Assembly: GCA_014156375.1 (NCBI GenBank)
Contig: RQJH01000002.1
Coordinates: 340,331-404,330, forward strand
Origin: Enterobacteriaceae bacterium 89
Lineage (GTDB): Bacteria > Pseudomonadota > Gammaproteobacteria > Enterobacterales > Enterobacteriaceae
Length of the DNA stretch: 64,000 nucleotides
Direction of reading: 5' to 3'
Positions 1 to 10,027 of this stretch are shown in pieces; positions within the stretch are counted from its first letter, which is position 1; each line of letters starts with the position of its first letter. Both the position numbers and the translations under genes were made by a program. The notes below the pieces were generated by a model. The model made no database searches. It worked only from the letters and a program-made list of their open reading frames with translations, and was not told where the DNA came from.

Positions 1-2899
1 AGGTCAGGAAGTGATCGTCCAGATTGATAAAGAAGAACGCGGCAACAAAGGCGCTGCGCTGACCACCTTTATCAGCCTGGCCGGTAGCTATCTGGTTCTG
101 ATGCCAAATAACCCGCGTGCCGGTGGTATCTCCCGCCGCATCGAAGGCGACGACCGTACCGAACTGAAAGAAGCATTATCCAGCCTGCAGCTGCCAGACG
201 GCATGGGCCTGATCGTGCGTACTGCCGGTGTGGGTAAATCCGCTGAAGCGCTGCAGTGGGATTTAAGCTTCCGCCTGAAGCACTGGGAAGCCATTCAGAA
301 AGCCTCTGAAAGCCGCCCTGCCCCATTCCTGATCCACCAGGAAAGCAACGTCATCGTACGTGCCTTCCGTGACTATCTGCGCCAGGACATCGGCGAAATC
401 CTGATCGATAACCCGAAAGTGCTTGAGCTGGCTCGCCAGCACATCTCCGCGCTGGGTCGTCCTGATTTCAGCAGCAAAATTAAACTGTACACCGGTGAAA
501 TCCCGCTGTTCAGCCACTATCAGATCGAATCGCAGATTGAGTCCGCCTTCCAGCGTGAAGTGCGCCTGCCGTCAGGCGGTTCTATCGTTATCGACAGCAC
601 CGAAGCCCTGACCGCTATCGACATCAACTCCGCACGCGCCACCCGCGGCGGTGATATCGAAGAAACTGCGTTCAACACTAACCTTGAAGCGGCAGACGAA
701 ATTGCCCGTCAGCTGCGTCTGCGTGACCTCGGCGGCCTGATCGTTATCGACTTCATCGACATGACTCCAGTGCGCCACCAGCGTGCGGTGGAAAACCGTC
801 TGCGTGAAGCCGTTCGCCAGGACCGTGCGCGTATCCAGATTAGCCACATTTCTCGTTTCGGCCTGCTGGAGATGTCACGTCAGCGTCTCAGCCCGTCACT
901 GGGTGAGTCCAGCCACCACGTGTGTCCGCGCTGTAGCGGTACCGGGACCATTCGTGACAACGAATCCCTGGCGCTGTCTATCCTGCGTCTGATCGAAGAA
1001 GAAGCGCTGAAAGAGAATACTCAGGAAGTTCATGCCATCGTTCCGGTTCAGGTTGCCTCTTACCTGCTGAACGAAAAGCGTGCGGCGATCAGCGCTATCG
1101 AAACCCGTCAGGGCGGTGTGCGCGTTATCGTGGTACCGAACGACCAGATGGAAACCCCACACTACTCCGTGCTGCGCGTGCGCAAAGGCGAAGAGACTCA
1201 GACCCTGAGCTACCTGCTGCCGAAACTGCACGAAGAAGAGATGTCGCTGCCTTCTGATGAAGAGCCAGCGGAGCGCAAACGCCCTGAGCAGCCTGCTCTG
1301 GCCACTTTCGTGATGCCGGATGCGCCGCCAGCACCTGAAGCCGAAGCTGTTAAAGCCCCTGCACAGGAAGCGAAAAAAGCCGCTCCAGCCGCAGCGGCAG
1401 AACCAGGTCTGGTTTCCCGCTTCTTCTCCGCGCTGAAGAAAATGTTCAGCGGTGCTGAAGAAGTTGTGGCTGAGCCGCAGCCGGTTCAGAAAGAAGAGAA
1501 ACCTGAGCGTCAGCAGGATCGTCGCCGTAATCGCCAGTCCAACCGTCGCGATCGCAACGACCGCAACGATCGTCGTGATAACCGCGACAATCGCGGTGAG
1601 CGTAATGACCGCGGTGACCGCGGTGACCGCGATAACCGTGGTGACAACAGCGAAGGTCGCGAAGAGAATCGCCGTAACCGCCGCGAGAAACCGCAGCAGA
1701 ACGCCGAGACTCGTGAAGCACGTCAGCAGAACGTAGCGGAAGAGGCTGATAAGTCTAAATCCCGCGACGAGCAGCAGCCGCGCCGTGAACGTAACCGTCG
1801 TCGCAACAACAACGACGACAAGCGTCAGGCACAGCAGGAAGTTAAAGCGCAGGTTCGTGAAGAACAACCGGCTCAGGAAACCGAGCAGGAAGAACGCGTT
1901 CAGACGCTGCCGCGCCGTAAGCCACGTAATCTGTCGCAGAAAGTCCGTATCGAATCTGCAGCAGAAGCCGTAGTCGAAACCGCCGCAGTTGCCGCTCCGG
2001 TCGCTGCCGTTCCGGCTCAGCGTACCGAGCTCGCTAAGGTTGATCTGCCTGCCGTTATCGATACGCCAGCAGAAGACGAAAACGCAGAAGGTCGTGAAAC
2101 TGCCGGTATGCCGCGCCGTTCCCGTCGTTCTCCGCGCCATCTGCGCGTGAGCGGTCAGCGTCGTCGCCGTTACCGCGATGAGCGCTACCCGGCGCAGTCT
2201 CCGATGCCGCTGGCTATTGCCTGTGCGTCTCCGGAAATGGCGTCAGGTAAAGTGTGGATTAACTACCCTGTTTCTCGTCCGCAGGACAGCCATATTGAAG
2301 AAACCCATGAGCAGGACGTTGCCCAGACTGCTGCTCCGGTTGAATCCGTAGCGCAGGCTGCCGTCGTTGAACATGTAGTTGAACATGTTGCTGAGCCAGT
2401 GGTTGAAACTGTCGCTCCGCAGGCAGCAGAGCCGGTCGTGGTTGCAGAACCGCAGCCAGTTGAGGCTGAGCCAGTAGTTGCAGTGGTTGAAACTGCTCAT
2501 CCTGAAGTTATCGCCGCGCCGGTTGCTGAACAACCGCAGCTGATTGCTGAAGAAGAGACCGCTGTGGCGGAAGCCATCGCTGAAGAAGCTGTTCCGGCTG
2601 TCAGCGAAGAAGCCGCGCCGGTTGTGCAGCCAGCTCCAGTAGCAGCACCTGTTGTCGAAGCGCAGCCAGTAATTGCTGAAGCTAAACCTGCTGCAGTCGT
2701 TCAGGCAGCACCGGTTGCTCGTCCGCACGCTACCGCGCCGATGACCAAAGCACCGGCCCCGGAATACGTTCCGGAAGCGCCGCGCCACAGCGACTGGGTT
2801 CGCCCGGCCTTCGGCTTCGAAGGAAAAGGTTCCGCCGGTGGCCACAGCGCCACTCACACGGCAACCGCCGGTCCGACTCGTCCACAGCCTGTGGAGTAA
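1..2899 (+). CDS. rne: Ribonuclease E, 3' part (N-terminus outside window)
   Basis: Essential endoribonuclease that starts mRNA decay, matures rRNA and tRNA, and scaffolds the RNA degradosome on the inner membrane. The reading frame is open from base 2. By alignment from memory to the E. coli protein the first visible residue is Gly97, so the S1 domain is mostly lost and the full length would be 1061 residues, as in E. coli. Catalytic Asp303 (codon at 620) and Asp346 (749) are present, as is the Zn-link CPRC motif (Cys404 at 923, Cys407 at 932). The C-terminal half is the expected disordered scaffold: an Arg/Asp/Asn-rich RNA-binding stretch, then a Pro/Ala/Val/Glu-rich tail ending in RPQPVE. 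A terminator follows directly. Confidence 0.98.
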   Translation, partial: GQEVIVQIDKEERGNKGAALTTFISLAGSYLVLMPNNPRAGGISRRIEGDDRTELKEALSSLQLPDGMGLIVRTAGVGKSAEALQWDLSFRLKHWEAIQKASESRPAPFLIHQESNVIVRAFRDYLRQDIGEILIDNPKVLELARQHISALGRPDFSSKIKLYTGEIPLFSHYQIESQIESAFQREVRLPSGGSIVIDSTEALTAIDINSARATRGGDIEETAFNTNLEAADEIARQLRLRDLGGLIVIDFIDMTPVRHQRAVENRLREAVRQDRARIQISHISRFGLLEMSRQRLSPSLGESSHHVCPRCSGTGTIRDNESLALSILRLIEEEALKENTQEVHAIVPVQVASYLLNEKRAAISAIETRQGGVRVIVVPNDQMETPHYSVLRVRKGEETQTLSYLLPKLHEEEMSLPSDEEPAERKRPEQPALATFVMPDAPPAPEAEAVKAPAQEAKKAAPAAAAEPGLVSRFFSALKKMFSGAEEVVAEPQPVQKEEKPERQQDRRRNRQSNRRDRNDRNDRRDNRDNRGERNDRGDRGDRDNRGDNSEGREENRRNRREKPQQNAETREARQQNVAEEADKSKSRDEQQPRRERNRRRNNNDDKRQAQQEVKAQVREEQPAQETEQEERVQTLPRRKPRNLSQKVRIESAAEAVVETAAVAAPVAAVPAQRTELAKVDLPAVIDTPAEDENAEGRETAGMPRRSRRSPRHLRVSGQRRRRYRDERYPAQSPMPLAIACASPEMASGKVWINYPVSRPQDSHIEETHEQDVAQTAAPVESVAQAAVVEHVVEHVAEPVVETVAPQAAEPVVVAEPQPVEAEPVVAVVETAHPEVIAAPVAEQPQLIAEEETAVAEAIAEEAVPAVSEEAAPVVQPAPVAAPVVEAQPVIAEAKPAAVVQAAPVARPHATAPMTKAPAPEYVPEAPRHSDWVRPAFGFEGKGSAGGHSATHTATAGPTRPQPVE

Positions 2900-2904
2900 G
2901 TCTT

Positions 2905-2933
2905 AAAAAAACCGCCTTCGGGCGGTTTTTTTT
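2905..2933 (+). terminator. Rho-independent terminator of rne
   Basis: ACCGCC-TTCG-GGCGGT hairpin (2911–2926) with a preceding A run and a following T run, just after the rne stop codon. The T run overlaps the 3' end of the convergent LysR-type gene. Confidence 0.93.
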
Positions 2934-3867
2934 ATTCCTCTTTCGGCATCCTCATCCCGGAAAGCTTCGGCATCACTTCCCGCATCAGATCCAGAAACTT
3001 TCGTAACCTTGCGGGATAGTACCGCGCCCACGGATAGACCAGATGTACAGGCAGCGCCGGGGCTTCCCACTCCGGTAACAGCTCAATCAGCCTTCCTTCG
3101 GCGATATCCTCCTCCACGGTCCAGCTCGACACCAACGCCACCCCTAATCCGGCCAGCACTGAGTTCCTCGCCACATAGATGCTGTCGGTGCTCAACCGTG
3201 GCTGAAGGGCAATCGTCGCGACCTCAGCGGTTTGCTGATGACGCAGCGTCACTTCGTGCTGATAGAAGGTGCTGACGGCAATCCAGGGCAGACTGGAGAG
3301 CTGTTCGGGTGAATCCGGCTGCGCATATTTTTTCAGCAGGGCCGGGGAAATAATCAGACTACGCGGAACTTCAGCCAGCTGTACCGAAACGGTGGCCGGA
3401 TCGACTTCAGCCCCTACCCGAATGGCACAGTCGATATTATCGCTTAGAAAATCCACCGTCTTATCGTTCAGCATCCACTCAACCGACAGCTGAGGATAGC
3501 GCTGGAGAAAATCGACCAGCGGATCGAGAAGCTGCTGCTGCCCGAAAGCATGAGGTGCGCGAATACGCAGAACGCCAACCGGATTATCCCCGGCGAGCTG
3601 CAGATCGTCTTCCAGCGCCAGCCAGCTGTCGACAACCCGACGGGCATGCTGATAGCAGCGTTCACCGTCGTCTGTCAGCTTCATGGCGTGGGTAGTTCTT
3701 AGGATAAGCTTCGCACCCAGCAGCGTCTCCAGCGATTGCAGACGTCGACTTACCGTGGCCTGAGTGGTGCCCAGCTGGAGCGCCGCGGCTGACAGTGAGC
3801 CAGCTTCGATGATGCGGATAAACGTTCGCATCAGCTCCAGCCTGTCTATACGCTCTGTTCTTTTCAT
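2932..3867 (-). CDS. LysR-family transcriptional regulator
   Basis: 311 residues, the usual LTTR length. An N-terminal winged helix-turn-helix occupies about residues 10–68 (motif AGSLSAAALQLGTTQATVSR). The effector-binding domain covers about 95–300 (starting near VLRIRAPHAFGQ). It is divergent from the MFS exporter at 3977 and shares a 109-bp promoter region with it, the classic arrangement for an LTTR that controls its neighbour. The pair sits between rne and flgL; I do not recall a counterpart at this position in E. coli K-12. The inducer cannot be read from sequence. ATG at 3867 is the first good start and keeps the full HTH. Confidence 0.92.
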   Translation of the reverse strand: MKRTERIDRLELMRTFIRIIEAGSLSAAALQLGTTQATVSRRLQSLETLLGAKLILRTTHAMKLTDDGERCYQHARRVVDSWLALEDDLQLAGDNPVGVLRIRAPHAFGQQQLLDPLVDFLQRYPQLSVEWMLNDKTVDFLSDNIDCAIRVGAEVDPATVSVQLAEVPRSLIISPALLKKYAQPDSPEQLSSLPWIAVSTFYQHEVTLRHQQTAEVATIALQPRLSTDSIYVARNSVLAGLGVALVSSWTVEEDIAEGRLIELLPEWEAPALPVHLVYPWARYYPARLRKFLDLMREVMPKLSGMRMPKEE

Positions 3868-3880
3868 TCACTTTTTTCTC

Positions 3881-3895
3881 ATACGCCAAACGTAT
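3881..3895. promoter_or_regulatory. Putative LysR-type box (T-N11-A)
   Basis: ATACG-N5-CGTAT perfect inverted repeat containing the T-N11-A pattern of LTTR recognition sites. It lies 13 bp upstream of the LysR-family start codon and about 80 bp upstream of the MFS gene, where such a regulator would repress itself and activate its neighbour. Binding is inferred. Confidence 0.6.
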
Positions 3896-3929
3896 AGCTG
3901 TTTTACCACCAGAGCGGCTAGCACACCAG

Positions 3930-3945
3930 TGTGATTCGCATCACA
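3930..3945. promoter_or_regulatory. Putative CRP site
   Basis: TGTGA-TTCGCA-TCACA matches the CRP core consensus TGTGA-N6-TCACA exactly. Its centre is about 39 bp upstream of the MFS start codon, which is close to the gene, so CRP might repress or overlap the promoter rather than act as a classical activator. Confidence 0.6.
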
Positions 3946-3976
3946 ATCCCCCCACTTTCCCTTTGAGGATCCTCTG

Positions 3977-5185
3977 ATGAATACGCCTTCTCCTGCCCCG
4001 GTTTTCGCACCGTGGATCATCCTGATCATGGCCATAGGCGCCGGATTCAGCGTTGCGGCCATCTACTATGCGCAGCCGCTGCTGCCGCTGATGGGCGGCG
4101 ATCTGCATCTGAATGTTGAACAAATGGGCCTGGTGCCCACGCTTACCCAGGCGGGTTACGCATTGGGTATTCTGTTCCTGCTCCCGCTGGGCGACCGCCA
4201 CGATCGAAGAAAATTGATTCTGGGAAAATGTGCGGCACTGGCCCTTCTGCTGCTGGTTTACAGCCTCAGTCACGAGTTTCAGGGACTGCTGGCGATTAGC
4301 CTGCTGATCGGCATCACCGCCACTCTGGCGCAGGATATTGTGCCGGCCGCCGCCATCCTGGCTCCTGCGGGGAAACAGGGAAAAACGGTGGGGACCGTCA
4401 TGACGGGTCTGCTGCTTGGCATTCTGCTGTCGCGTACGATCAGCGGCGTGGTTGGCGCAGCGTTTGGCTGGCGGGTGATGTATCAGGCTGCTGCCGTGAG
4501 CGTCGCACTGATAGGCGTTGTCATGTGGCGCGTGCTGCCTAAATTTACGGCCCATTCGAGCCTTAGCTATCCGGCGCTGATGCTGTCGCTGGCCCATCTC
4601 TGGCAGCGTTATCCGGAGTTACGCCGTGCGGCACTGGCACAGGGCTTTTTGTCCGTGGCCTTTAGCGCCTTCTGGTCGACGCTTGCCGTTATGTTGATGG
4701 ACCATTATCACCTCGGCAGCGCCGTCGCCGGTGGCTATGGCATAGCCGGAGCAGCAGGAGCGCTGGCTGCGCCGCTGGCGGGCGGTCTGGCCGACAAACT
4801 GGGAGCCGCGAAGGTCACCCAACTCGGTGCGATGCTGGTAACCCTCGCTTTTGCGCTGATGTTCCTGCTGCCTGCTTTGCCAGTGCACGGACAGCTGATG
4901 CTGATTGCGGTTTCCGCCATTGGTTTCGACCTGGGATTGCAGTCGAGCCTGGTCGCCCATCAGAACCTGGTTTACAGCCTTGAGCCCCAGGCTCGGGGGC
5001 GGCTGAACGCCCTGCTGTTCACCGTGGTCTTCATTGGCATGGCGTTGGGTTCGATGACTGGCAGCCATCTGTATGCCCTTGCAGGCTGGCCTGCTGTGGT
5101 CACACTTGCCGTCGCGAGCGGAGCGATTGCGGTCATCATCCGCATGGCTGGCAGGGTGAAGCCAGTCACAGTATCTGAGTCTTAA
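3977..5185 (+). CDS. MFS transporter, probable drug/metabolite exporter
   Basis: 402 residues with about 12 hydrophobic segments, typical of the major facilitator superfamily. A motif-A-like loop (LPLGDRHDRRKL) follows the second membrane segment, as in H+-antiport exporters. A GAGGA ribosome-binding site lies 7 bp upstream of the ATG. The gene is divergent from a LysR regulator, with a probable LTTR box and a CRP core in the shared control region, so expression likely responds to an unknown ligand and to carbon status. Substrate unknown; sequence places it in the inner membrane. The stop codon lies against the flg terminator at 5184–5218. Confidence 0.9.
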   Translation: MNTPSPAPVFAPWIILIMAIGAGFSVAAIYYAQPLLPLMGGDLHLNVEQMGLVPTLTQAGYALGILFLLPLGDRHDRRKLILGKCAALALLLLVYSLSHEFQGLLAISLLIGITATLAQDIVPAAAILAPAGKQGKTVGTVMTGLLLGILLSRTISGVVGAAFGWRVMYQAAAVSVALIGVVMWRVLPKFTAHSSLSYPALMLSLAHLWQRYPELRRAALAQGFLSVAFSAFWSTLAVMLMDHYHLGSAVAGGYGIAGAAGALAAPLAGGLADKLGAAKVTQLGAMLVTLAFALMFLLPALPVHGQLMLIAVSAIGFDLGLQSSLVAHQNLVYSLEPQARGRLNALLFTVVFIGMALGSMTGSHLYALAGWPAVVTLAVASGAIAVIIRMAGRVKPVTVSES

Positions 5186-5218
5186 AAAAAAGCCCGCGCC
5201 GGGGTGAAGGGCGCGGGC
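5184..5218 (-). terminator. Rho-independent terminator for flgKL (probably also the MFS gene)
   Basis: GCCCGCGCC (5192–5200) pairs with GGCGCGGGC (5210–5218). On the minus strand it is followed by a run of eight T residues (A run on the plus strand, 5184–5191). It is placed to end the flagellar operon and may also end the MFS transcript. Confidence 0.85.
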
Positions 5219-5264
5219 ACAGAGAACCTGACCAGTTTCATGCCAGGTTCTAAAAGCGTTGGAT

Positions 5265-6218
5265 CTACTTATTCAGTTGGAACAGCGACATGCCCTGCAT
5301 ATCGGTGAAGGCTTTATAGGAAGCCTGCAGTGCCGCCTGCTGCATGGTGTAGTTGGAAATGGTCGAGTTCCAGTCCACGTCCACCAGGTCACTCATCTGC
5401 TGGGTCTGGCTGAGTTTGCGGTCATCACCGAGCGCATTCAGCTTGTCCAGCTCATTGAGCTGCGTCCCCACTTCGGCACGCACGGTCAGCACGTTGTTCA
5501 GCGAGTTACGCAGACCACGGTTAGTTTTATCAATCGCCGCAGCCGCCGTTGCCTGCGCGGCATCATCGCCCTCAACCGGCGTTTTCAACGCAGCAATGGC
5601 GGTATCCAGCATTTTGAACAGGTTCGTTTCAGACGTGCTTCCGTCTGGCTCCGGCACGGCGTTGCTGGTGATCGTGTTGAAAATCTTATCACCGGTATGG
5701 CCGATAACCATGGTGCGGGATGAGTCTACCTGCTGCTCAACGTTGGTGGTCCCGCCGCTGTAAGAACCGTCGGCGGCGGCAAAAGGTGCAGAATCGGTTT
5801 TATAACCGGCAAACATATAGCGGCCGTTACCGTCCTGGCTGTTCGCCAGGTTCAACAGCTGATCGCGGATCCCCTGCAGGTCGGTCGCCAGTGAAGCACG
5901 GTCATCATCGCTGAGGGTGCCGTTACCGGCGTAAACGATTTTTTCCTGCGCCGACTGAATCGCCGTGGTCACCGCCGAAAGGGTATTCTCTTCCTGCGAG
6001 ATACGCTGGGTAGCGAACACGCGCGCGGAGGCAAACTGTGACGTCTGAGCCTGTGCCTGGGACAGCACAACCGCCTGCGAAGCCGCAATCGGATCGTCAG
6101 AAGGACGGTTCACACGCTGACCGGTGGACATCTGCTCGCCGTATTTCATCCACAGCGACTGCGAGTCCGTGATCCCACGCATGTTCTGCTGATACATCAT
6201 TAAGGTACTGATACGCAT
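5265..6218 (-). CDS. flgL: Flagellar hook-associated protein 3 (HAP3)
   Basis: 317 residues, the standard FlgL length. It is a hook–filament junction protein, secreted by the flagellar type III apparatus and assembled on top of FlgK to accept the first flagellin. The N-terminus (MRISTLMMYQQNM) and a flagellin-like helical C-terminus ending in SYKAFTDMQGMSLFQLNK match the family; these termini form the D0 coiled coil. It is the last gene of the leftward cluster, 13 bp after flgK, and is probably co-transcribed with flgK from the sigma-28 promoter at 7918–7944. Confidence 0.98.
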   Translation of the reverse strand: MRISTLMMYQQNMRGITDSQSLWMKYGEQMSTGQRVNRPSDDPIAASQAVVLSQAQAQTSQFASARVFATQRISQEENTLSAVTTAIQSAQEKIVYAGNGTLSDDDRASLATDLQGIRDQLLNLANSQDGNGRYMFAGYKTDSAPFAAADGSYSGGTTNVEQQVDSSRTMVIGHTGDKIFNTITSNAVPEPDGSTSETNLFKMLDTAIAALKTPVEGDDAAQATAAAAIDKTNRGLRNSLNNVLTVRAEVGTQLNELDKLNALGDDRKLSQTQQMSDLVDVDWNSTISNYTMQQAALQASYKAFTDMQGMSLFQLNK

Positions 6219-6231
6219 GAGTTACGACTCC

Positions 6232-7875
6232 TTAGCGAATATTGATGATGGCGTCGAACAGCGAACTTGCCGTCTGCAGCACCTGGGCGTTAGCCAGATA
6301 GTACTGCTGGAACAGCTGCAGGTTGCCGTACTCTTCATCAAGGCTTACGCCGGAGATTGACTGCTGCTGCTTGGCCAACTGAGTCACCACTTTGTCCTGC
6401 GTGGTACTGCTGGTTTCCAGCGTTGTTGTCTTGTTTCCGACGTCACTCACCAAAGCCGCGTAAGCGTCGTTGACGGTTTTGGTACCGCCGACCAGCTTGC
6501 TGTTTTGCAGATCCAACAATGCCTGACCGTTACGGTTGTCGCTCTCACCGGTCTGAGTGTCGTCGATCCCCATCGCCAGTTTTCCGGCATCTGAGGTCGC
6601 CACGCTCATATTGACGATAGCGTCGGACACTGGCTTCACGATAAAGCTGTCGTTCTTGTTCGCCGTCCCGCTGACCGCAACGTTGAGCCCGTCAAAGTTC
6701 AGGCTACCGTCGGTGCCTACGGTTGGCGTTACGGTGGTGTTATCCGCCAGACGAGTCACGTTCCAGTTGGTGCCATCGAAGCTGATTTTATAGTCCGTGG
6801 CCTGCATTTTGGTGCTGTCGGTCATGGTTGGCGTCAGCGCCGCAGTACCGGTATTTTTGCTGTTGCTCAGTGCAGACGGGCTGCCGAAGGTGAAGATGTC
6901 TTTGCCAACATCGCCGTTGGCATCAATGCCCTGTGCGTTCTGCTTGTTGAACGCATCGGCAAAGGCCAGCGCCATCTGGTTCAGGCTGTTGCGGGTCTGG
7001 TCCAGATCCTGAGAGCGGAAGGTCAGAAGACCGCCGAGCGAACCGGTCGTCAGCTGTTTTTCCGGGATCTCGATATTGCCAGCAACTTTATCAACATAGG
7101 CCACGGTGGTACGGGAAGGATCGGCGCTGCTTGGCACGGCCGCCAGCTGATGCGCGGTACTGCCCTGCACCAGGCTGTAACCGTTCGCCATGGTGATGTT
7201 ATAGGTACCGCCGTCCTGAATGTTCACTTCCACGCCGACAATCTGGTTCAGCTGGCTGACCAGTTGGTCGCGCTGATCCAGCAGGTCGTTTGGAGAGGCT
7301 CCCGCGCCAACGCCCGTCAGTTTAGAAATCTTGTCGTTGAGGCTGGCGATCTGCTGCGAATAGTTGTTGATTTGCGCAACGCTTGAGGCAATGGCCCCGT
7401 TCACCTGTTTGTCCTGATCGCGCAGATACTGATCTGTGCTTTTAAACTGGTTCACCAGCCCCTGGGCTTTACCCAGCACCGACTGGCGAGCCGCCGGATC
7501 TTCGGCGTTGCTGACCAGAGTTTGCAGGCTGGAGAAGAAATCCTGCAGCGTGGCGGAAATGGAATTGGTGGTGTCACCCAGCATATCGTCAATTTTTGAC
7601 ATCTGCTGATAGCGGGAAGTCAGTCCGGCACTCTGGTTTTGCGCCGCATTCAGCTGATTGCTGATAAAAGCGTTGTATTCGCGCTGAACGCCGGAAACGT
7701 ACGCTCCATTACCTACCCAGCCGCCGGCACCCAGCGTGCTGTTCGCCGCCGACAGAACCGTGGTCTGACGGGTGTAACCCGTCACGTTGTAGCTGGCAAT
7801 GTTGTTACTGACGGTGTTCAGTGCCGCCTGGGCGGCGCCGAGGCCGCTCATTGCCGTATTGATTAAACTGGCCAT
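6232..7875 (-). CDS. flgK: Flagellar hook-associated protein 1 (HAP1)
   Basis: 547 residues, equal to E. coli FlgK. It is the first junction protein between hook and filament. The conserved N-terminal rod/hook motif (SGLGAAQAALNTVSNNIASYNVTGYTRQ region, residues about 10–38) and a helical C-terminus ending in SLFDAIINIR are present. The start codon has a GGAGG-type ribosome-binding site. A sigma-28 promoter lies in the gap between flgJ and flgK, so flgKL can be made as a late (class 3) unit as well as by read-through from flgB. Confidence 0.98.
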   Translation of the reverse strand: MASLINTAMSGLGAAQAALNTVSNNIASYNVTGYTRQTTVLSAANSTLGAGGWVGNGAYVSGVQREYNAFISNQLNAAQNQSAGLTSRYQQMSKIDDMLGDTTNSISATLQDFFSSLQTLVSNAEDPAARQSVLGKAQGLVNQFKSTDQYLRDQDKQVNGAIASSVAQINNYSQQIASLNDKISKLTGVGAGASPNDLLDQRDQLVSQLNQIVGVEVNIQDGGTYNITMANGYSLVQGSTAHQLAAVPSSADPSRTTVAYVDKVAGNIEIPEKQLTTGSLGGLLTFRSQDLDQTRNSLNQMALAFADAFNKQNAQGIDANGDVGKDIFTFGSPSALSNSKNTGTAALTPTMTDSTKMQATDYKISFDGTNWNVTRLADNTTVTPTVGTDGSLNFDGLNVAVSGTANKNDSFIVKPVSDAIVNMSVATSDAGKLAMGIDDTQTGESDNRNGQALLDLQNSKLVGGTKTVNDAYAALVSDVGNKTTTLETSSTTQDKVVTQLAKQQQSISGVSLDEEYGNLQLFQQYYLANAQVLQTASSLFDAIINIR

Positions 7876-7917
7876 GGAGGTTCCTTTATTCTTTTAAGAC
7901 ACTAGTCCTGACGAAGA

Positions 7918-7944
7918 TTATCGGCACTGCCCGGGCGAACTTGA
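7918..7944 (-). promoter_or_regulatory. Sigma-28 (FliA) promoter of flgKL
   Basis: Read on the minus strand: TCAAGTTC – 11 bp – GCCGATAA, a near-consensus flagellar class 3 promoter (TAAAGTTT-N11-GCCGATAA). It lies in the flgJ–flgK gap, 43 bp upstream of the flgK start codon. Confidence 0.88.
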
Positions 7945-7950
7945 GCGGTT

Positions 7951-8904
7951 TCAGAACAGATTTTCAATGTCATTGCTGTAGGCTTTGCTGACCTTCTCGC
8001 TCATTCCCTTCAGCTGTTGGATCATGCTGGTGAGCTTGCGGGCATAGTTCGGGTCCGTCGCATATCCGGCATTCTGTAACGCCTGCGCGCCCTGCTCCGG
8101 CGTGGCCGCTTTAGTCACTGCCGTGTAGCGCGGGTTGCGGGTTAACAGACCCACGTAATCCGAGAGTGCTTCCAGATAAGAGCCGTAAACACGGAAACGA
8201 GCTTTGATTTTCTTCATCTCCCCGTTTTCGTATTCGGTGGTGGTGATTTCAGTGACTTTGCCTTTCCAGTCGGAAGAAGCCTTGACCCCGAACAGGTTGA
8301 AGCTTGGCTCACCGTTAGCACCACGAATTTGCCGCTGTCCCCAGCCTGATTCCAGCGCGGCCTGCGCCAGGATCAGGTGATGAGGGATGCCGCTCTGCTC
8401 GCTGGCAAGCTTTGCAGGTAGTGACAGCTGGGCGAGGAAGTCATGGCTGTCGCCAGGCAGATCCGCCGCGTCCGACGCCGCCGGAGCTTTCGGCATAGCC
8501 TTGCGCACCATTTGCGTCAGCGCGGAATTCTGGTAGCTGGTGACCGTTTCGAGATCAAACTTCAGCGGCACCTGCGCCGGACTGTCCGTCGGGTCACCCT
8601 GCGCTGCCGCCATTTGTTTGACCATCGCGTCCGCCAGTCCCAGTCCCTTGCCCGCCGTCATCTGCTGGGCAATTTGCTGATCGTACATACTGGTGTAGAG
8701 ACGCGTCTGGTCACTGCTGAAAATGCCGTCTTTTGGCAGGGCTTCGCGCATGCTTTTCAGCATCATCGTCACGAACATCCCTTCCACCTGACGGGCCACC
8801 GGGCGAAGGTTGGCCTTCGGATCCTGACCCGCCTTCATTTTCAGTTCATTCAGCGACTGCGCGTCCCAGGCCGCGCTCGCACTCAGCTTGCTGTCACCCA
8901 GCAT
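7951..8904 (-). CDS. flgJ: Flagellar rod-cap protein / peptidoglycan hydrolase
   Basis: 317 residues from the ATG at 8904. An in-frame ATG further upstream would run into flgI, and the E. coli-like N-terminus ([18 protein letters not shown]) fixes the start. The N-terminal half is the rod-assembly cap. The C-terminal half is a muramidase-type domain with the LILAQAALESGWGQRQ motif holding the catalytic Glu, plus NLFGVKASSDWKG. It opens the periplasmic cell wall so that the rod can pass. The start codon overlaps the flgI stop (TGATG), implying coupled translation. Confidence 0.97.
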   Translation of the reverse strand: MLGDSKLSASAAWDAQSLNELKMKAGQDPKANLRPVARQVEGMFVTMMLKSMREALPKDGIFSSDQTRLYTSMYDQQIAQQMTAGKGLGLADAMVKQMAAAQGDPTDSPAQVPLKFDLETVTSYQNSALTQMVRKAMPKAPAASDAADLPGDSHDFLAQLSLPAKLASEQSGIPHHLILAQAALESGWGQRQIRGANGEPSFNLFGVKASSDWKGKVTEITTTEYENGEMKKIKARFRVYGSYLEALSDYVGLLTRNPRYTAVTKAATPEQGAQALQNAGYATDPNYARKLTSMIQQLKGMSEKVSKAYSNDIENLF

Positions 8905-10016
8905 CAGATAATTTCCACTTTGGCACGCAGACAACCCGCACTCTGCATGGATTGCAGAATCGACATCAGCTCCAGCGGCGATGCCCCCAGCGCATTCAGC
9001 GCACGAACCACGTTGTTCAGGTTGGCGCTGGAGCGTACGCTTTGGATCGCCCCGCCGCTCTGGCGCAGATCGATCTGCGTTTGCGGCGTCACAACCGTTG
9101 AGCCACCGGCGAAAGGCGTATCCGGCTGGCTGACCTGAGCAGAACGGTTCACCGTCACGGAAAGGTTACCCTGCGCCACCGCACAGTTATCCAGCGTCAC
9201 TTCGCGGTTCATGACCACCGAACCGGTACGCGAGTTGATGATCACCTTCGCGTCCTGAGGCGTGACGTTTACTTCCAGATTCTGAATATCCGCCAGCATT
9301 CGCACCTGGCTGCTGTTGCCGGATGAACCCTGCACCTGCACGGTACGCGCATCGAGCGCGGTCGCCATGCCGAAGCCGCCACGGCGGTTGATGGTGTCAG
9401 CGATTTGCTGCGCCATGCCGAAGTCATCTTCATTAAGCTGCAGATTGATGGTATTGCTCGCACCGAACTGGCTCGGCAGTTCACGTTCAATGGTTGCGCC
9501 ACCGGTAATGCGCCCACCGTTAAGCTGGTTCACCTGCACGCTGCTGCCGCCTGCGGAAGCGCCCGCACCGCCAACCAGGATGTTGCCCTGCGCCAGCGCA
9601 TAGATCTGGCTATCCACGCCTTTCAGCGGCGTCATCAGCAGCGTACCGCCGCGCAGGCTTTTGGCGTTACCCATCGAAGATACCACCACGTCAATGACCT
9701 GCCCCTGACGGCCAAAAGCAGGCAGTTGAGCGGTGACCATCACTGCCGCCACGTTTTTCAGCTGCATGTTGGTACCCGCCGGAACGGTTATCCCCAACTG
9801 TGAAAGCATGTTGTTCAGGGTTTGAGTGGTGAACGGCGTTTGGGTGGTCTGGTCACCCGTACCGTCGAGGCCAACCACCAGACCGTAGCCGATCAGTGAG
9901 TTCTGTCGCACGCCCTGCACGGTGGTCAGGTCGCGAATGCGATCGGCCTGGGCGAAACCCGCCACCAGAATCAGAGCAATGCTAACCAGGGTTTTAAACA
10001 CCCATGTTTTGAACAT
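8904..10016 (-). CDS. flgI: Flagellar P-ring protein
   Basis: 370 residues, with an N-terminal Sec signal peptide ending near [11 protein letters not shown]. It forms the periplasmic P ring, a bushing for the rod in the peptidoglycan layer. Core motifs [14 protein letters not shown] and [15 protein letters not shown], and the C-terminal LRAKVEII ending, are as in E. coli. It shares one base with the flgJ start and lies 11 bp after flgH. Confidence 0.97.
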   Translation of the reverse strand: MFKTWVFKTLVSIALILVAGFAQADRIRDLTTVQGVRQNSLIGYGLVVGLDGTGDQTTQTPFTTQTLNNMLSQLGITVPAGTNMQLKNVAAVMVTAQLPAFGRQGQVIDVVVSSMGNAKSLRGGTLLMTPLKGVDSQIYALAQGNILVGGAGASAGGSSVQVNQLNGGRITGGATIERELPSQFGASNTINLQLNEDDFGMAQQIADTINRRGGFGMATALDARTVQVQGSSGNSSQVRMLADIQNLEVNVTPQDAKVIINSRTGSVVMNREVTLDNCAVAQGNLSVTVNRSAQVSQPDTPFAGGSTVVTPQTQIDLRQSGGAIQSVRSSANLNNVVRALNALGASPLELMSILQSMQSAGCLRAKVEII

Positions 10017-10027
10017 AAGTCACCTCG

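Noticed and set aside
896-2140. 414-codon open frame on the minus strand inside rne
   Set aside because: Antisense shadow of the RNase E scaffold region; low-complexity Phe/Leu/Thr-rich translation mirrors the Arg/Asp repeats on the coding strand, and no family is recognisable.
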